A stretch of 64,000 bases of DNA. It comes from Themeda triandra (taxonomy: Eukaryota; Streptophyta; Magnoliopsida; Poales; Poaceae). This document shows, piece by piece, positions 11,323 through 22,153 of this stretch (positions within the stretch are counted from its first letter, which is position 1; each line of letters opens with the position of its first letter). The DNA is taken from positions 60,609 through 124,608 of the forward strand of contig JAENPR010001672.1 of assembly GCA_018135685.1 (NCBI GenBank). Direction: 5' to 3'. The notes beneath the pieces are model-generated. The model was not told the origin of the DNA and did not search any database. It worked only from the letters and a program-made list of their open reading frames with translations. The position numbers and the translations under genes were made by a program.

Positions 11323-11367
11323 CCAGTAGGGGCTCAAGCCCCTCCTGTTCCCTAAAAAAAAAAAAAA
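11323..11367 (+). mobile_element. Extremely 5'-truncated LINE tail (45 bp)
   Basis: CCAGTAGGGGCTCAAGCCCC, CTCCTGTTCCCT and 14 A are almost the same as the last ~40 bases of the LINE fragment ending at 8,266 (CCAGTAGGGGGTAAAACCCC then CTCCCGTTCCCT and A-run). Only the tail is present. L1-type LINEs are reverse-transcribed from the 3' end, so such stubs are expected products of aborted insertion. No clear target duplication. Confidence 0.75.
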
Positions 11368-11640
11368 TACAGTAAACTCAAAAAAAGGGGAGAAGCACCA
11401 GAAGAACTCAAAGACTTCGTCGTTCCAGACATGCCAGACTGCACGAGTCTAGTCCACAGAAGGCATCGGAAAATTATGTGAGTCACCAGATTGCTGACGC
11501 TCTTGTTAGAGGGAAGCATAATGCCCACCGAAGAAAGCTAGGAACATCCTGCATTCTTCCGCTACAAACAACTTTCCCTTTGCCTCCAATTCCGCATTTT
11601 CATATTCTCGTATCTTTGTACATTTCTTCATCTGTTCTAT
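11368..11640. other. Short unassigned stretch
   Basis: Follows the LINE tail; ends in (TA)n and (CA)n simple sequence at about 11,638-11,657. Nothing recognised. Confidence 0.4.
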
Positions 11641-11670
11641 ATATATATATACACACACGGAGCGACTAAA

Positions 11671-12400
11671 ATGCACCCAGGTGCAACCCCTATAGCAAAT
11701 GCACAGACCCCAACCCGCCAGCCGCCCACCAAACCCAACCGCGCGTCCGTACACAGCTGCCCACCTGCATGCAAACATCCGTCCGCCGTGCCCCAATTGC
11801 AACATTATGTCTGTTGTAGTTGCAACACGTTGTTGAGTTCGGTTGCAACACGGATGCATGTACGCATCAGCCTCTCACCCATCCATCTGTCCCGCTGTAT
11901 GCGGGGAATCTTTTTTTGTTTCGGTTCGAAAAAATGCAATATCTCCTAAACCGTAGCTCCGATTTCAGATTCGTTTGCATCAGATTGTTCAAAAAAATGT
12001 GCTTAACAAAACGAGATCCATGAAGACTATATTTGATGAACTTTTTTTAAGTATGTAATTGCAACATCAATGTACTATGAGTTGCGATCATGACTACAAC
12101 ATAATTGCAACATGTACGTAGCGTATTAGCGCTTGTTGTAACCACTTACAACGTAATTTTTGCCAAATTTGCTACTACATGCAACTAGTTATAACCTGGC
12201 TGCAAAAGGTTAACTAGTGAACAATGTGCACTTTATATACCAAAATATGTGTATTCTATGCATGTTGTTCACTAGCCGAAGCTGACCAGCAGTCGCGCAC
12301 ACCAATTGCAACTCGTCGTGTTTCCCTTTTGCAAACTTGGTTATCGTCCGGTTGCAACATGTTCTTTTCTTAGTAACCAATTGTAACTCGATTGCAAACC
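11671..12400. repeat. TTGCAAC/GTTGCAA motif cluster, left
   Basis: Many copies of TTGCAAC, GTTGCAAC and their complements are scattered between 11,798 and 12,400 in both orientations, as in subterminal regions of CACTA or Mutator-like elements. The overlapping 117-codon minus frame (11,506-11,859) has no recognisable motif. Confidence 0.55.
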
Positions 12401-12414
12401 TAATGTACACCCTT

Positions 12415-13145
12415 ACCCTAATCTACGTCGACGCTCTTGACCCTAATCTCGTCGACGCTATTGAGTCTTGACCCTAATCTCGTCAAACGCTTAGATGAAA
12501 TAAATGTGAACTATACTAAGAATTCCTCGAGATCTATTGACAATTTGGTGACGCCTTCAACCTAATCTCGAGTCAATGCTATCGACCCTAATCTCGATCG
12601 ATGCAACTAACACAAATCTCTGTCGACACTACTGACCCTAATCACATTCAATGGTATGGTAAAACAAAATTGAACTATACTATGAAAGCATGGGATCTGC
12701 AGAGAGTTTGGGAAAGCCTTGAACCCTAATCTCATCGACGCTACGACCCTAATCTCGTCGACGCTACGGCCCTAATCTCGATCGACGCTCTTGACCCTAA
12801 TCTCTGTCGATCTTTGCGACCCTAATCTCGTCGACGCTACTCACCTAATTTCAGTCAATGGTATGATAAAAAAATTAAACTATACTATGAAATCATGTGA
12901 TCTGGCGGCGAGTTTGGGAAAGCCTTGAACCCTAATCTCGATCGATCTTTGACCTAATCTCTGTCGAAGCCCTTAATCTCGTACACGTAACGAACCCTAA
13001 ACTCGATGCGTGGTATGATAAAACAAAATGGAACTATACTATGAAAACATGGGGTGTCCTAACAGTTTTAGCAAAAGCCTTGAACCCTAATATTTGTGAA
13101 AACCCCTTAATCTCTCGTACACGTAACGAAACCCTAAACTCATTT
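12415..13145. repeat. Two-level minisatellite (GACCCTAATCTCGTCGACGCT)
   Basis: A 20-22 bp unit, typically ACCCTAATCTCGTCGACGCT, is repeated about 20 times with variation. Every 150-210 bp the run is broken by a longer AT-rich spacer containing GAACTATACTATGAAA, GATCTG and TTTGGGAAAGCCTTGA, at about 12,505, 12,658, 12,868 and 13,020, which gives a higher-order period. Variants at one position read CTCTGTCGAC, CTCGTCGAC or CTCGATCGAC, and at another CTACTGACC, CTACGACC or CTACGGCC. Confidence 0.85.
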
Positions 13146-14165
13146 AGATGTCAACAAGGTGGGATATGCAATTTACAACAATATCTTTTGACCAATTGCA
13201 ACACGATAGCTGGAAGAGTTGCAACTTACAACACAGATTTCAGACAGTGTTAACATACACAGATGTCATTCCCACATAAAATGTGCACAATGTCGATAAC
13301 ACATCAATGACACATCCCTCGGAAAACAGTAACAAAAAAATGATAAAAGATAGTAATACACATCAGAATAAAACATAACATAAGATGACAGCTCAATTTA
13401 AAAATAAAATTGTTGACAAATTGCAACTACAACAACCTACCGAGTTAAAACTATGATAATAGGCTAGTTCACACAGTTTGATTTCACCAAATCTTATGGT
13501 AGGGCATGGGAGGAGAAAGGACTAAAAATAAAACCCAAGAAAAAGGACTAAAAATAGAACTAGAAATAATCAATTTATCTACCAATTGTAACTACAACAC
13601 CATGCTAGTTGCAAACTAAGATAATAACATAAACTGATGATACCTTAACACTGACTAGTGGCAAACTAAAATGCCTAATCAATCTAGTCATCACCATCAT
13701 CAACTCAATATCATCATCACCACTCCCTACATCCAAAAAAATCGATTATCACCATCATCAACTCAACCGCACATAACTAAAACCACCCCACAAGGTGTGA
13801 GCACAAAGATTCAAAAAAATGTTGACCAAATTGCAACTAAAAACATCTACCCGTTGCAACTACGATAATAAGCTAGTTCCAACACTTCCAGCTTCTCCCG
13901 ACCCGCTTACCTTTCCCAATGCCGACGTCTTCCTCCGCCTCTACCTCGATCCCGCCTACTCCGACGACGTGGATGCATGTCAAGCCCGACCCCGACTGCC
14001 ACCTCTCCAGCTCCTACAAAAACCTTCCTAGAGATGCACATTCACATTAAAAAGTCAGTTCCAGCAACAATACAAAAATATTTTCAGATGAATTGTCAGC
14101 CAATTGCAACTAGAACACCTACCAGTTACAACAAAGAAAATATGCTAGTTACAACTAAGAACAGC
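13146..14165. repeat. TTGCAAC-rich array, middle
   Basis: Diverged units with the plan CAAATTGCAACTA, CACCTACCAGTTGCAACTA, GATAATAAGCTAGTT recur near 13,415, 13,580, 13,826, 14,100 and 14,495. One unit with its GC-rich follow-on (13,808-13,950) is closely repeated at 14,475-14,612, 667 bp away, including GCCGACGTCTTCCTCCGCCT. No coding potential is apparent. Confidence 0.75.
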
Positions 14166-14650
14166 TGCGCCGCAGCTAGGAGGAAGGTTGTCGCATCACC
14201 GCCGGCAACCCCATGGGTATGGGCCAAGCCAAAACCGATGCCGGAGAGCATGCGCGCGAGGTGAGGATGCACATGCGAGGAGCAACCGCAGCTTCTGGGG
14301 GTGAGGGGGTGGCACAATCTGCCCGGTACGTGATGCGCTGCTCGAGGATGCCTTGCCGCGCCGAAGGGAGGTGGGGAGGGCGCGCCGCCCTCGCGCAGCC
14401 GGGAGTTGGTAGGCCGCGCCGCGCCTCGCTCCACGGGAAAGGTGGGTAGGCCGCACCATAAGGGGTGGGTATGAGATTCAAAAAAATGTCGACCAAATTA
14501 CAACTAGAAACACCTACCAGTTGCAACTACGATAATAAGGTAGTTACAACCACTTCCAGCTCCCGCCCCCCTTACCTTCCCCAACGCCGACGTCTTCCTC
14601 CGCCTCTACCCGAGGATCCACAGGGGTGTCGGGGTGCCGCGGGCTGCAAA
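14166..14650. other. GC-rich island and second copy of the 13.8 kb unit
   Basis: GC-rich DNA with frames of 70-116 codons open on both strands, all without motifs. 14,475-14,612 repeats 13,808-13,950. I read it as the non-coding interior of the surrounding repeat block. Confidence 0.5.
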
Positions 14651-15930
14651 TACTGAATATTATTTCTTCTGTGTATGTCAGTATCTTTGACTAGAATCAC
14701 TAGTGGTCAGTGATTCATGGCTTTCGGTAATAGTAGTACTGCTAATCCTTTTAGTTAGGCTTACACACTAAATATCTTTTAAAGTCACAAATACTAAATA
14801 TTATTCCATACTGAATTTTGTAGTGTCACTTATCCTACTAGTAATCACTATTTGATGTTGTTCACTATGACAATATTAGCTCCAACAAAAATCTTGAAGG
14901 GGCAACCAAGCACCCCTTGTTAGTATTGTTAAGTATTTGTCGGTACAATTAAGTAGCTGTTAGTATCATCAAGTATTATGTCAATACTATGACTCTAATT
15001 ATTTTTGTTGGCTTCGGCAGTCATCAGTAGTATTTCTATCAGTAACTTACTCAGTATTCCTAATAACATTCAGTATCCTAATTTTGTATTCCATTTTGAG
15101 CATCATGTACATCCTCACAGGATATTGCTGCATCATAGTCAGAATATTGCTGCATCTAGTAGTATTGTACTGTAGTACTAGGTAACCGGTGAGGGAGTGG
15201 CAGCAGCCTGCCCAACAGACAGTACAGTACCATTAGTAATTTTCACCTCCTGTTGCTTGCATCAGGACCATTCAGTATTATGACTTTATCAGTACTCTAC
15301 TGACCGATCGAAACAACCGCATCTTCCTCTAGACTGGCTCACGATCGAATAGCCTGATCTGAAGAGCAGCATTCAGTAATCAGTAGAACGATCTGAAGAA
15401 TAGTCTGCCGAACAGCTTGATGATCTGAAGAACTGCCTGACGATCTGAAGAGAAGCCTTCGGTCCCTACTGTTTCCTGAATCTGAAGAGCAGCATCCAAT
15501 ATCTTTAGTATCATCGTCCTTGTAAACGAAAAAGTATTCAATATCTGGATCTGAAAAGAGGTAGTATTTTCAGTGAGCAAAAAATACTAGAGCCCTCATA
15601 AACAACGATTGTTTTCAGTAGTTTCAGTACTTTGCTTCAGTAGTTTAGTTCACCCATGCAGGCAGTCTCTGATGCTGATGGGGCGCATTTTCCATGGCAA
15701 GGGCAGGCTGATGAGTTGCATCTTCCATCGCAAAGGGCAGGAGGCCAGCCGCTGCACCAATTTGATAGAGCATGACAATGTATTGCAATGCAAATACAAA
15801 CAACAGCAGCATACATACTACGTATCCCTGGACCCTGGCACTACTCCAGACGACGCTCCTCCATGCCAACCAAGCTGTATTTGTTCAGTACTGCGTGCAT
15901 TTGAGTGCTTTCAGTAGCATCCCATTAGCT
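14651..15930. repeat. CAGTA/AGTATT-rich block
   Basis: The words CAGTA, AGTATT and GTACT, in both orientations, occur at high density from about 14,665 to 15,640. Within it, 15,350-15,500 also repeats GATCTGAAGA about five times. This resembles motif-dense subterminal DNA of a plant DNA transposon different from the TTGCAAC-type blocks to its left. No termini were found. Confidence 0.55.
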
Positions 15931-16067
15931 ATGCATTTCTTCAAACAACTTAAAGGTGCCACAGTGGGGGCGCTGCATGCGACTCCTCCAGGGTCGGCTT
16001 CCAAGCACGAGCTTGCTCCTAGCGTCAATGCGAGCACAAGCGTGGCTGATGAGCTCCATCTTTTATG

Positions 16068-16173
16068 AAACAGAGGTGACGAACGGGAGGCAGATGGCCA
16101 TGGCATCCCACGAGAGACGGAAACAGAGGTGACGAACGGCAGGCAGATGGCCATGGCATCCCACGAGAGACGG
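16068..16173. repeat. 53-bp tandem duplication
   Basis: AAACAGAGGTGACGAACGG and the following GGCAGATGGCCATGGCATCC occur at 16,068 and again at 16,121, a period of 53 bp. There is one G/C difference. It lies just upstream of the GC-rich island. Confidence 0.9.
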
Positions 16174-16179
16174 CCCCGC

Positions 16180-16800
16180 CGTGGCCGCGCACCCATCGCT
16201 GCAGCCCATGAGCGCTGGTCCTGCACTGCCCGTGCTTTTGCGCCGTGGTGTCGCTCGCTTGTCTATCACTGAGCAAGCAGAGCACAGCACGACGTTCGGC
16301 AGGCCGAGAGCACGGTGTGTCCACGGAGGGAAGGGGAGGCTCGTTGAGACCAATTTTTGTAGGCGCCGCCGCTTCTTTTGTCTGTCGGAGGCGGAAGTGG
16401 AGGTCGACGACAGGGAGCTTCGCTGGGGTGGGGGAGGGGCTGCGCCGGTGGAGGATTGGTGCGCTCGGCGAATGGGGTCGCCGCTGGTCGGAGGATGGGG
16501 CGTGCGCCGGCGTGGGCGGCCACGCGCCGCCGCAACCCCGCCTAGTTGCGCCGCCGTCGGGGCCGCTGCGCACGCCGGCGATGGGGTGGGGCTGTGGGTT
16601 GGGGGCGACGGGCGAGGGGGCTCCGCCGGTGGAGGAAAGGGCGGCGGGCGCTGCGCGGTGGTGGAAGGTGGGGCGGAAGCGCCGCCGGTGGTGGTCGCCG
16701 GGGTGCTGGGCGGCGCTGTCATTCAATGGCGGTTTAGGTGAGGGCGGACGGCCGTGGGCTGATTGGGAAGAAGTCGCGGCCTTCGGGGAAGAAGCTGTCT
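16180..16800. other. GC-rich island without recognisable gene
   Basis: Frames longer than 180 codons are open in several phases on both strands (for example minus 16,025-16,726 and plus 16,245-16,865). Their translations are Gly/Arg/Pro/Ala-rich and mutually overlapping, as expected of GC-rich DNA lacking stops. A run of 23 T follows near 16,808-16,830. Confidence 0.5.
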
Positions 16801-16957
16801 GCGGGAATTTTTTTTTTTTTTTTTTTTTTTACGAAGCTGCGGGAGTTGGGATCGGGTTGGGGTAGGAGGCGGGCAAGATGGTTGGGTCCGGTCGGACGGG
16901 TGCATGTTGGTTGATGGTTGGGCTGGGTGCATTCAATATAGAGAATACACCCATGTG

Positions 16958-16960
<3 letters not shown>

Positions 16961-17030
<70 letters not shown>
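16961..17030. repeat. (TA)n followed by (GA)n microsatellite
   Basis: About nine TA units are followed by roughly 25 GA units. Frames reading Arg-Glu or Leu-Ser repeats through it are artefacts of the dinucleotide. Confidence 0.95.
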
Positions 17031-17032
<2 letters not shown>

Positions 17033-17457
17033 CCTTGTTTGGGTAGTTAATATAGTGGACGCCACAGTGCAAACTCCCACTTCAGAGGCGTTCAGTGGAT
17101 TTTAAACAAGGGGTCACAGCTATGCAATGAAAACTTTTAGAAGCAGCGGTGCACACGGCTACTATAGAGATGTTCATACTTTCGCTCTACCTTCGGTTCC
17201 TCTTTCACTCCGGCCAAGCTTTTGTTGCAACTCTTTGGTGAATGTCTCAAGCCATTCTCTGTTTTCTATGAAGGACACCCTAAAAAATGATACCACCATG
17301 TATATATATTGGGTTAGCATGTAGGAGTTAAGCCAAGGGGCACATTTCATCATATCTAATAGACCTGATCAGCAGCAATGCAAGAAAGGAATGATTCACT
17401 TGTTGAACCTATGAGCTTATGGTGCTAGGTATCTAACTGATTTTTAAATGTATGTAA
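17031..17457. other. Unassigned stretch
   Basis: No gene or terminal repeat recognised between the microsatellite and the Tourist-like MITE. Confidence 0.45.
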
Positions 17458-17807
17458 GGCCAGTCTCAATGGGCATTTCAATAGAGTGTCATGCATATTT
17501 AATAGCATGACAAATCAGCAAACAAACAAGTTTTGCATGAAATGGAGAGGAGAGACAAGAAAAGAGTTTCACCATGGTGAAACTCGTATGCGCTGTTTCC
17601 TAGACTTCGGTAACCGAGTGAAACAATCGTTTCACCATCTGCATGTGATCCAATTATCTTGCAGTAATTAAATGTTTTACTTAGCCTTGGAAACAACAAA
17701 GTGAAATTCTATATTGCTGGGGTTTGTTTCATGGATGGTTTCATTTCAATATTGATGACATGTTAGTATGTGAAACCGTGCAGTGACGCAGCCCATTGAG
17801 ACTGGCC
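17458..17807. mobile_element. Tourist-like MITE
   Basis: The element is 350 bp with perfect 16-bp terminal inverted repeats GGCCAGTCTCAATGGG / CCCATTGAGACTGGCC, flanked by TAA on both sides (17,455-17,457 and 17,808-17,810). The three-base TAA target is characteristic of PIF/Harbinger elements. Internal palindromic words such as TTTCACCATGGTGAAA add hairpin potential. Non-coding. Confidence 0.92.
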
Positions 17808-17810
17808 TAA

Positions 17811-18734
17811 TGCCATATTTATACATAATAATGGGGTGGGCCTAGCTCGCGGTGCAGGCGCGGCGCGGCGGAGCGGGACCTGGCTCGCGGAGCAGGTGCG
17901 AGGCAGTTGTGTGCTCTGCCGACGGGCAGCGCCTCCGCATCGACTCATCCGTGCAGAGGTGCAGCAGTAGGCACTTGCATCGACATCGCAGGTACCATCA
18001 ATCTAACCTCTCCACTTCCAATCGACTAATCCCAACTTTTCCCTAAATCATACCCCAGAAAACATGAATATGTGTGGCTTCTAGGTCGCAGGTACTGCAT
18101 CTTAGATTCTGAACCAATTATCCATGATCTCCATTGATTTAACTTCTTAGTAGTAGATTTAGATCTGTTGCTAATGAACTAATTCGGACTAGTACTACGT
18201 AAAGATTATTCAGACTTGTAGTCTTTGCAGTATGTAAGATTATTCAGATCTGTTTGCAGTATATCATTCTTGGTCTTTTATATCAGAGTGCAACCAGTTT
18301 ATTTGATCACCTCTGTTCCACAAATGGATCTGTAGTTGTTCCTCAATTTGTATGGACTGATTTGTTTAGTTTTTCCTACTTGGAAAAAACCCATAATGCT
18401 TAGTATGACAAATGCTTGCCTGTATACATGTATATCTGTCCATTTCATATGAGAGCAATACAATTGTATGTATGTGATCGGTCTGGTGCATTGGTTTATT
18501 AATTCTCAGCCAATGTTACAGGCTGAAGGTCTTAGGAAAATTACCTGGAATGACTTTGGAGCTGCCATCTAGAACTAGAAACTACATGTAGGTTTATGTG
18601 CACTAGTTTGGTACGTAGCTGATCTGGAAGGCATTGGGATTAATAGACTTTGTGTAGCAGAATGATATGTATATGGCTTTTGCAAATATATTAAATGTAT
18701 TCGAATTGCTTGGTTCCATTTTATCATTTTCCTG
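17811..18734. other. Unassigned stretch with a GC-rich start
   Basis: 17,830-18,000 is GC-rich and runs into TCGCAGGTACC, which looks like an exon end with a GT donor. The following AT-rich DNA contains a second TCGCAGGTACTG near 18,090. No coding frame of note, so a first-exon relic is possible but unproven. Confidence 0.3.
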
Positions 18735-19182
18735 TCGATCGCAATTTCCTTGCCAGCTATACACCGTCAAAGAAAAACATTATTTTGATTGCTACACAAC
18801 GACAGGAAAATATATGTACCGACAGGGAATATGTATTCCTTGACAGTTTTTTGAACTGACACGATAATTACCCTTTTACTCGGCTGTTTCGAACCGTCGG
18901 GGAAAAATATTTTTCTCGACGGTGACGATAATTCATTGACGGTTGTCACGGTCAACAAATAAATATATATGCTGACGGTTTAACGATTAACTTGACGGTA
19001 TCTCACCGACAAGGAAATTAAAATCAATTTTCTTGACGGTAAACCAACTGGGAAATCATCATTACCCTGTCGAGCCAGCCCACATGGTTTCCCTGACGGT
19101 TTTCGTATTTCCTTGACGTGACAGTTTTCGTATTTACTTCACGGTAATGGCATCGTTAGGGAATTTCAGCTTTCCAGTAGTG
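18735..19182. mobile_element. CACTA element relic, right end
   Basis: The right edge ends GCTTTCCAGTAGTG, which reverse-complemented is CACTACTGGAAAGC, a typical CACTA terminus. The 440 bp inside it carry many copies of TTGACGGT, CCGTCA and related words in both orientations, as in CACTA subterminal regions. I could not find a matching left CACTA end, so the left part is probably missing or diverged. Confidence 0.7.
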
Positions 19183-19854
19183 TGCACAAGCAACACTACA
19201 TAATAGAATCTGAAAATTATGGGGTAAGCGTGCATCTAGTGTTGGGAATGGGAAGCAAAAGGAAACTAAACACTCCAGCGAGGTCAGTTGTCACATAGTG
19301 CGAGGGCTAACAGAAGCTCGCACAACTTCTTGATCTAGAATCCTCCGTGTGAGCATGGAAAGCAGCACATAGTGTTCCCTGTAGGCCCTATGAATAGAGG
19401 TGTTCGTGTGTTCGTGTTCATTGGTCTAGTGGGACATCACCAAAGCATTTCAAGACCATACTCCGTCCATAGTTTTAGTGTTCGTTTGTTGCATCTAGCT
19501 GTCAAGTAGATGAAATTAATTGATACTAATTATAATATTGTTTTTTGGTGGTGTGTTGTGTGTTCATTGGTCGCCAACCGGATCCTCAATTATCCATGAT
19601 AAATTATGCTTCATCCCCTGGCAAGGCTCCTTTTTGGTTTAAAATATGTTAATCATCATGTATGGGATATGTGTATATGTATATTCATAGTCGTTGCATG
19701 ATGAGTATGTCTCACCCATTCGTTGATCTCCTCCAGGTGATTAATGACTAGTGTTCACATGAAACGTTTGGGATTAGCAGCACCTCCGGAAGGATTAGGA
19801 TTAGGATGAGCAGCACCACTTGCACCCTTGTATCATCATATGATATTTGTAAAA
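19183..19854. other. Unassigned stretch
   Basis: No gene recognised. It contains GTTGGGAATGGGAAGC near 19,242, a word shared with 8,946 and loosely with other U-family members. Confidence 0.4.
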
Positions 19855-20290
19855 GAGCCCTTTTACAATGGTTGGAAAAGCATCTAGATGCCTCTCAATG
19901 CCTCATCGAATTACTATTTTCGTTAATTAATTTACTGAAGGGCGTATGGTCTTTTTAAAGCATCTAAACCCTAATTATATGTAAAATTGTTCATCTTTTT
20001 TAATAAAGCAAATACTAGTCAAACATTATTATTACAATTATAAAAGTACTTTTGTACTCTTGGTTAAAAAAATAAACTACAAAAAAGCAATTGTGACTCT
20101 TTTATTAGAGTCCTAATTTCTCCCAAATCCGGAGGCGTCACGATGCCTCACGACTTATAGGCCCACAAATCATAGACACATCAAATGCCTTCTTGATGCC
20201 TAGGCATTAATGCCTCACGACTTATGGGCCCGCAAATCATAGACACATCAAATGCCTCTTGATGCCTCTCCAACCATTGTAAATTTGCTC
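19855..20290. mobile_element. Mutator-like MITE
   Basis: The element is 436 bp and flanked by the perfect 9-bp direct repeat TTTGTAAAA (19,846-19,854 and 20,291-20,299), the target duplication size of Mutator-like elements. Terminal inverted repeats start GAGC and share TTTACAATGGTTGGA, then GGCATC or GCATC words. Internal repeats of GATGCCT and CCTCACGACTTATGGGCCC occur. Non-coding. Confidence 0.9.
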
Positions 20291-20299
20291 TTTGTAAAA

Positions 20300-20489
20300 T
20301 TAACAAATAACAAAGGTAGTAGATGACATCTTTTGTATTTAGAGATAATAATCCAGCATCCCTTTCCTTTGTATAGTTTTTTTGTTGTACCACATATATC
20401 CTTTTTTTTTTTTTGCGAAACACATATATCTACTAATTTATATGTTTCTTCTTATGTTTGCTTTCACCTTTTGTATATGACTTGCATGG
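20300..20489. other. Short unassigned spacer
   Basis: AT-rich with a T-run near 20,403. Nothing recognised. Confidence 0.4.
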
Positions 20490-21250
20490 TTGTGTTCTAG
20501 GGTTGCGTGGTCCAGCTGGGCTTGAGGCTTATTTGTTTAGGTGTCCTGCTTTTTAAGTAGTCCTCCTATAAAACATGATCTATTTTCATAGAGGCCATGG
20601 CCTCTTTGTCAATAGATTCACCAAAATTGGTTCTTTTGGACTGTCCCTAAAAATCTGTAGTCACAACTAAAGTTTACTAAACATTTTTGGAGGTGGAAAT
20701 AATAATTTAATACCTTTGATAAAAATAGGACAATTTCCTCAAATGAGTCCTGTTATAGTTTTTAACATTGTAGTGTGGTTGGCTATGGAGCGACCTCGAT
20801 TGATTTTTGTTAGTTGGTAAGTGGCAAACTATTATTTATTACGTCACTTATTGAATGCTAGTTTATTTTTCAAATTAACCACCCGATTGGTCTATTCAAT
20901 GTACTACTGACCACATCTTTGGGGTGGAATTAAACTGCCTGCAGAAAGGCAAGTATACACTACCGCAGAGCAGAACGCTGCCGTGTGTTTTTTACTTTGC
21001 TGTGTGCAATTTATCGGGGCACACGGCAAAGTAATAGTTTGCAATTTATCGGGGCACATGGCACTACACAACCTGACTGCCTATATATTATTATACATAT
21101 TGCATTCTACTCCACACGTAACTTTACAAAATGCAACCTCCAGTTAGTAGAGCATATATAAAATGATCAACACGAGCAGGCACCTGGATCTCTTCCCGTG
21201 GCCATGTGCCAATTGTTACCAACAAATTCTTTTAAAACCATGAGCTGTGT
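20490..21250. repeat. Unclassified repeat family U, member at 20.5 kb
   Basis: This aligns in direct orientation with 34,160-34,800: GCTTATTTGTTTAGG, CTCCTATAAAACATG, CTATTCAATGT and then the module TGCCTATATATTA...GTAACTTTACAAAATGCAACC at 21,082-21,133. Compared with the 34 kb copy it carries an extra ~100 bp at about 20,957-21,060 beginning ACACTACCGCAGAGC, probably part of another transposable element. Confidence 0.75.
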
Positions 21251-21472
21251 GCTCTACACATACATGAGTGGCAAAAAAAAAAAAAATTTCTATAAAGAAG
21301 GAAAATGTTGTTAAGACACATATTTATGTAAAAATGTATTAAAAATTCCCAAATCATCTTCGACATTGGATAAATTTGTCCATAAGTTGGGATGCTAATC
21401 ACCACGAAAGTAGCAACATAGGATTATTGTTGAGCCAATCAATATGTTTTTCATTAAAAGGTTTTTATGCTA

Positions 21473-22150
21473 CACTACCGGAATCGGCTTTGTTTGATGA
21501 TGGCCGCTAGCTTTGCCGATGGCAAAGTGGCCGGCCATCGGCAAACCACCAACTTTGCCAATGACAAAGTGCGGCCATCGGCAAAGCCTGGCCATAGGCA
21601 AAGGCATACGCCCAGCCTTCGGCAAAATTGGCCCAGGGCCGACGCCCCGGCCATCGGCAAAGCCCAGCCATCGGCAAAATTGGCCCAGGGCCGACGCCGT
21701 CGGGTGCTGGCCGACGCCGTGCCCTTTGCCGATGGCCGGGCCGTCCGGCCATCGGCAAACCACCCACTTTGCCGATGGCCACGGCCATCGGCAAAGAAGG
21801 GCCACGTGGCAGCCTCAGGAGCTGCCGGGCCCACGAGCTTTGCCGACGGCCGGCCATCGGCAAAGCCTTTTTGCCGACGGCCTTCCCAGGCCATCGGCAA
21901 AGCCGCCGTCAGCCTGACGGCGCGTCGGCTGACGTGGCGGCTTTGCCAATGGCCCGCGTGGCCGTCGGCAAAGCTTTGCCGATGGGTATGTCAGTGGCCA
22001 TCGGCAAAGTCGGCTTTGCCGATGACTTTTTTGCCGACAGGGCTTTGCCGATGGCCATGTCAGAATGCCATCGGGAAAGCCTTTGCCGACGGTAAAACGG
22101 GCTTTGCCGACGGCGGCCCGCCATCGGCAAAGGAGGTGATTCCGGTAGTG
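21473..22150. mobile_element. Non-autonomous CACTA element (678 bp)
   Basis: Ends are CACTACCGGAATC and its inverted copy GATTCCGGTAGTG, with a CTA target duplication (21,470-21,472 and 22,151-22,153). CACTA ends plus a 3-bp duplication define the En/Spm superfamily. The whole interior is built from about 27 copies of TTTGCCGATGGCC or its complement, mostly as facing pairs, the kind of motif bound by a CACTA accessory protein. The long frames through it (up to 236 codons) come from this repeat and are not genes. Confidence 0.95.
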
Positions 22151-22153
22151 CTA

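Larger units (their letters stand above)
11641..17030. mobile_element. Mosaic repeat block, possibly one large degenerate DNA transposon
   Basis: The two edges resemble each other as inverted repeats. The left edge has TATATATATACACACACGG then AATGCACCCAGGTGCAACC. The right edge, reverse-complemented, gives TATATATATACACATGGGTG then AATGCACCCAGCCCAACC. Between them are TTGCAAC-rich arrays, a two-level minisatellite, CAGTA-rich DNA and two GC-rich islands (14,170-14,460 and 16,180-16,760). Arrays of a short motif in both orientations near the ends are typical of plant class II elements. No transposase is visible, and simple sequence at both edges could mislead, so one single element is only a hypothesis. 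Confidence 0.35.

Noticed and set aside
12415..13145. Telomere-like array because of repeated CCCTAA
   Set aside because: The unit is about 21 bp with TCTCGTCGACGCT between the CCCTAA words, so it is a minisatellite and not the plant CCCTAAA telomere repeat.
16025..16865. Frames of 186-233 codons on both strands
   Set aside because: GC-rich DNA with few stops in all phases; Gly/Arg/Pro-rich overlapping translations without domains.
16800..17080. Proteins with long Arg-Glu or Leu-Ser repeats, also at 38,349-38,846
   Set aside because: Translations of (GA)n microsatellites.
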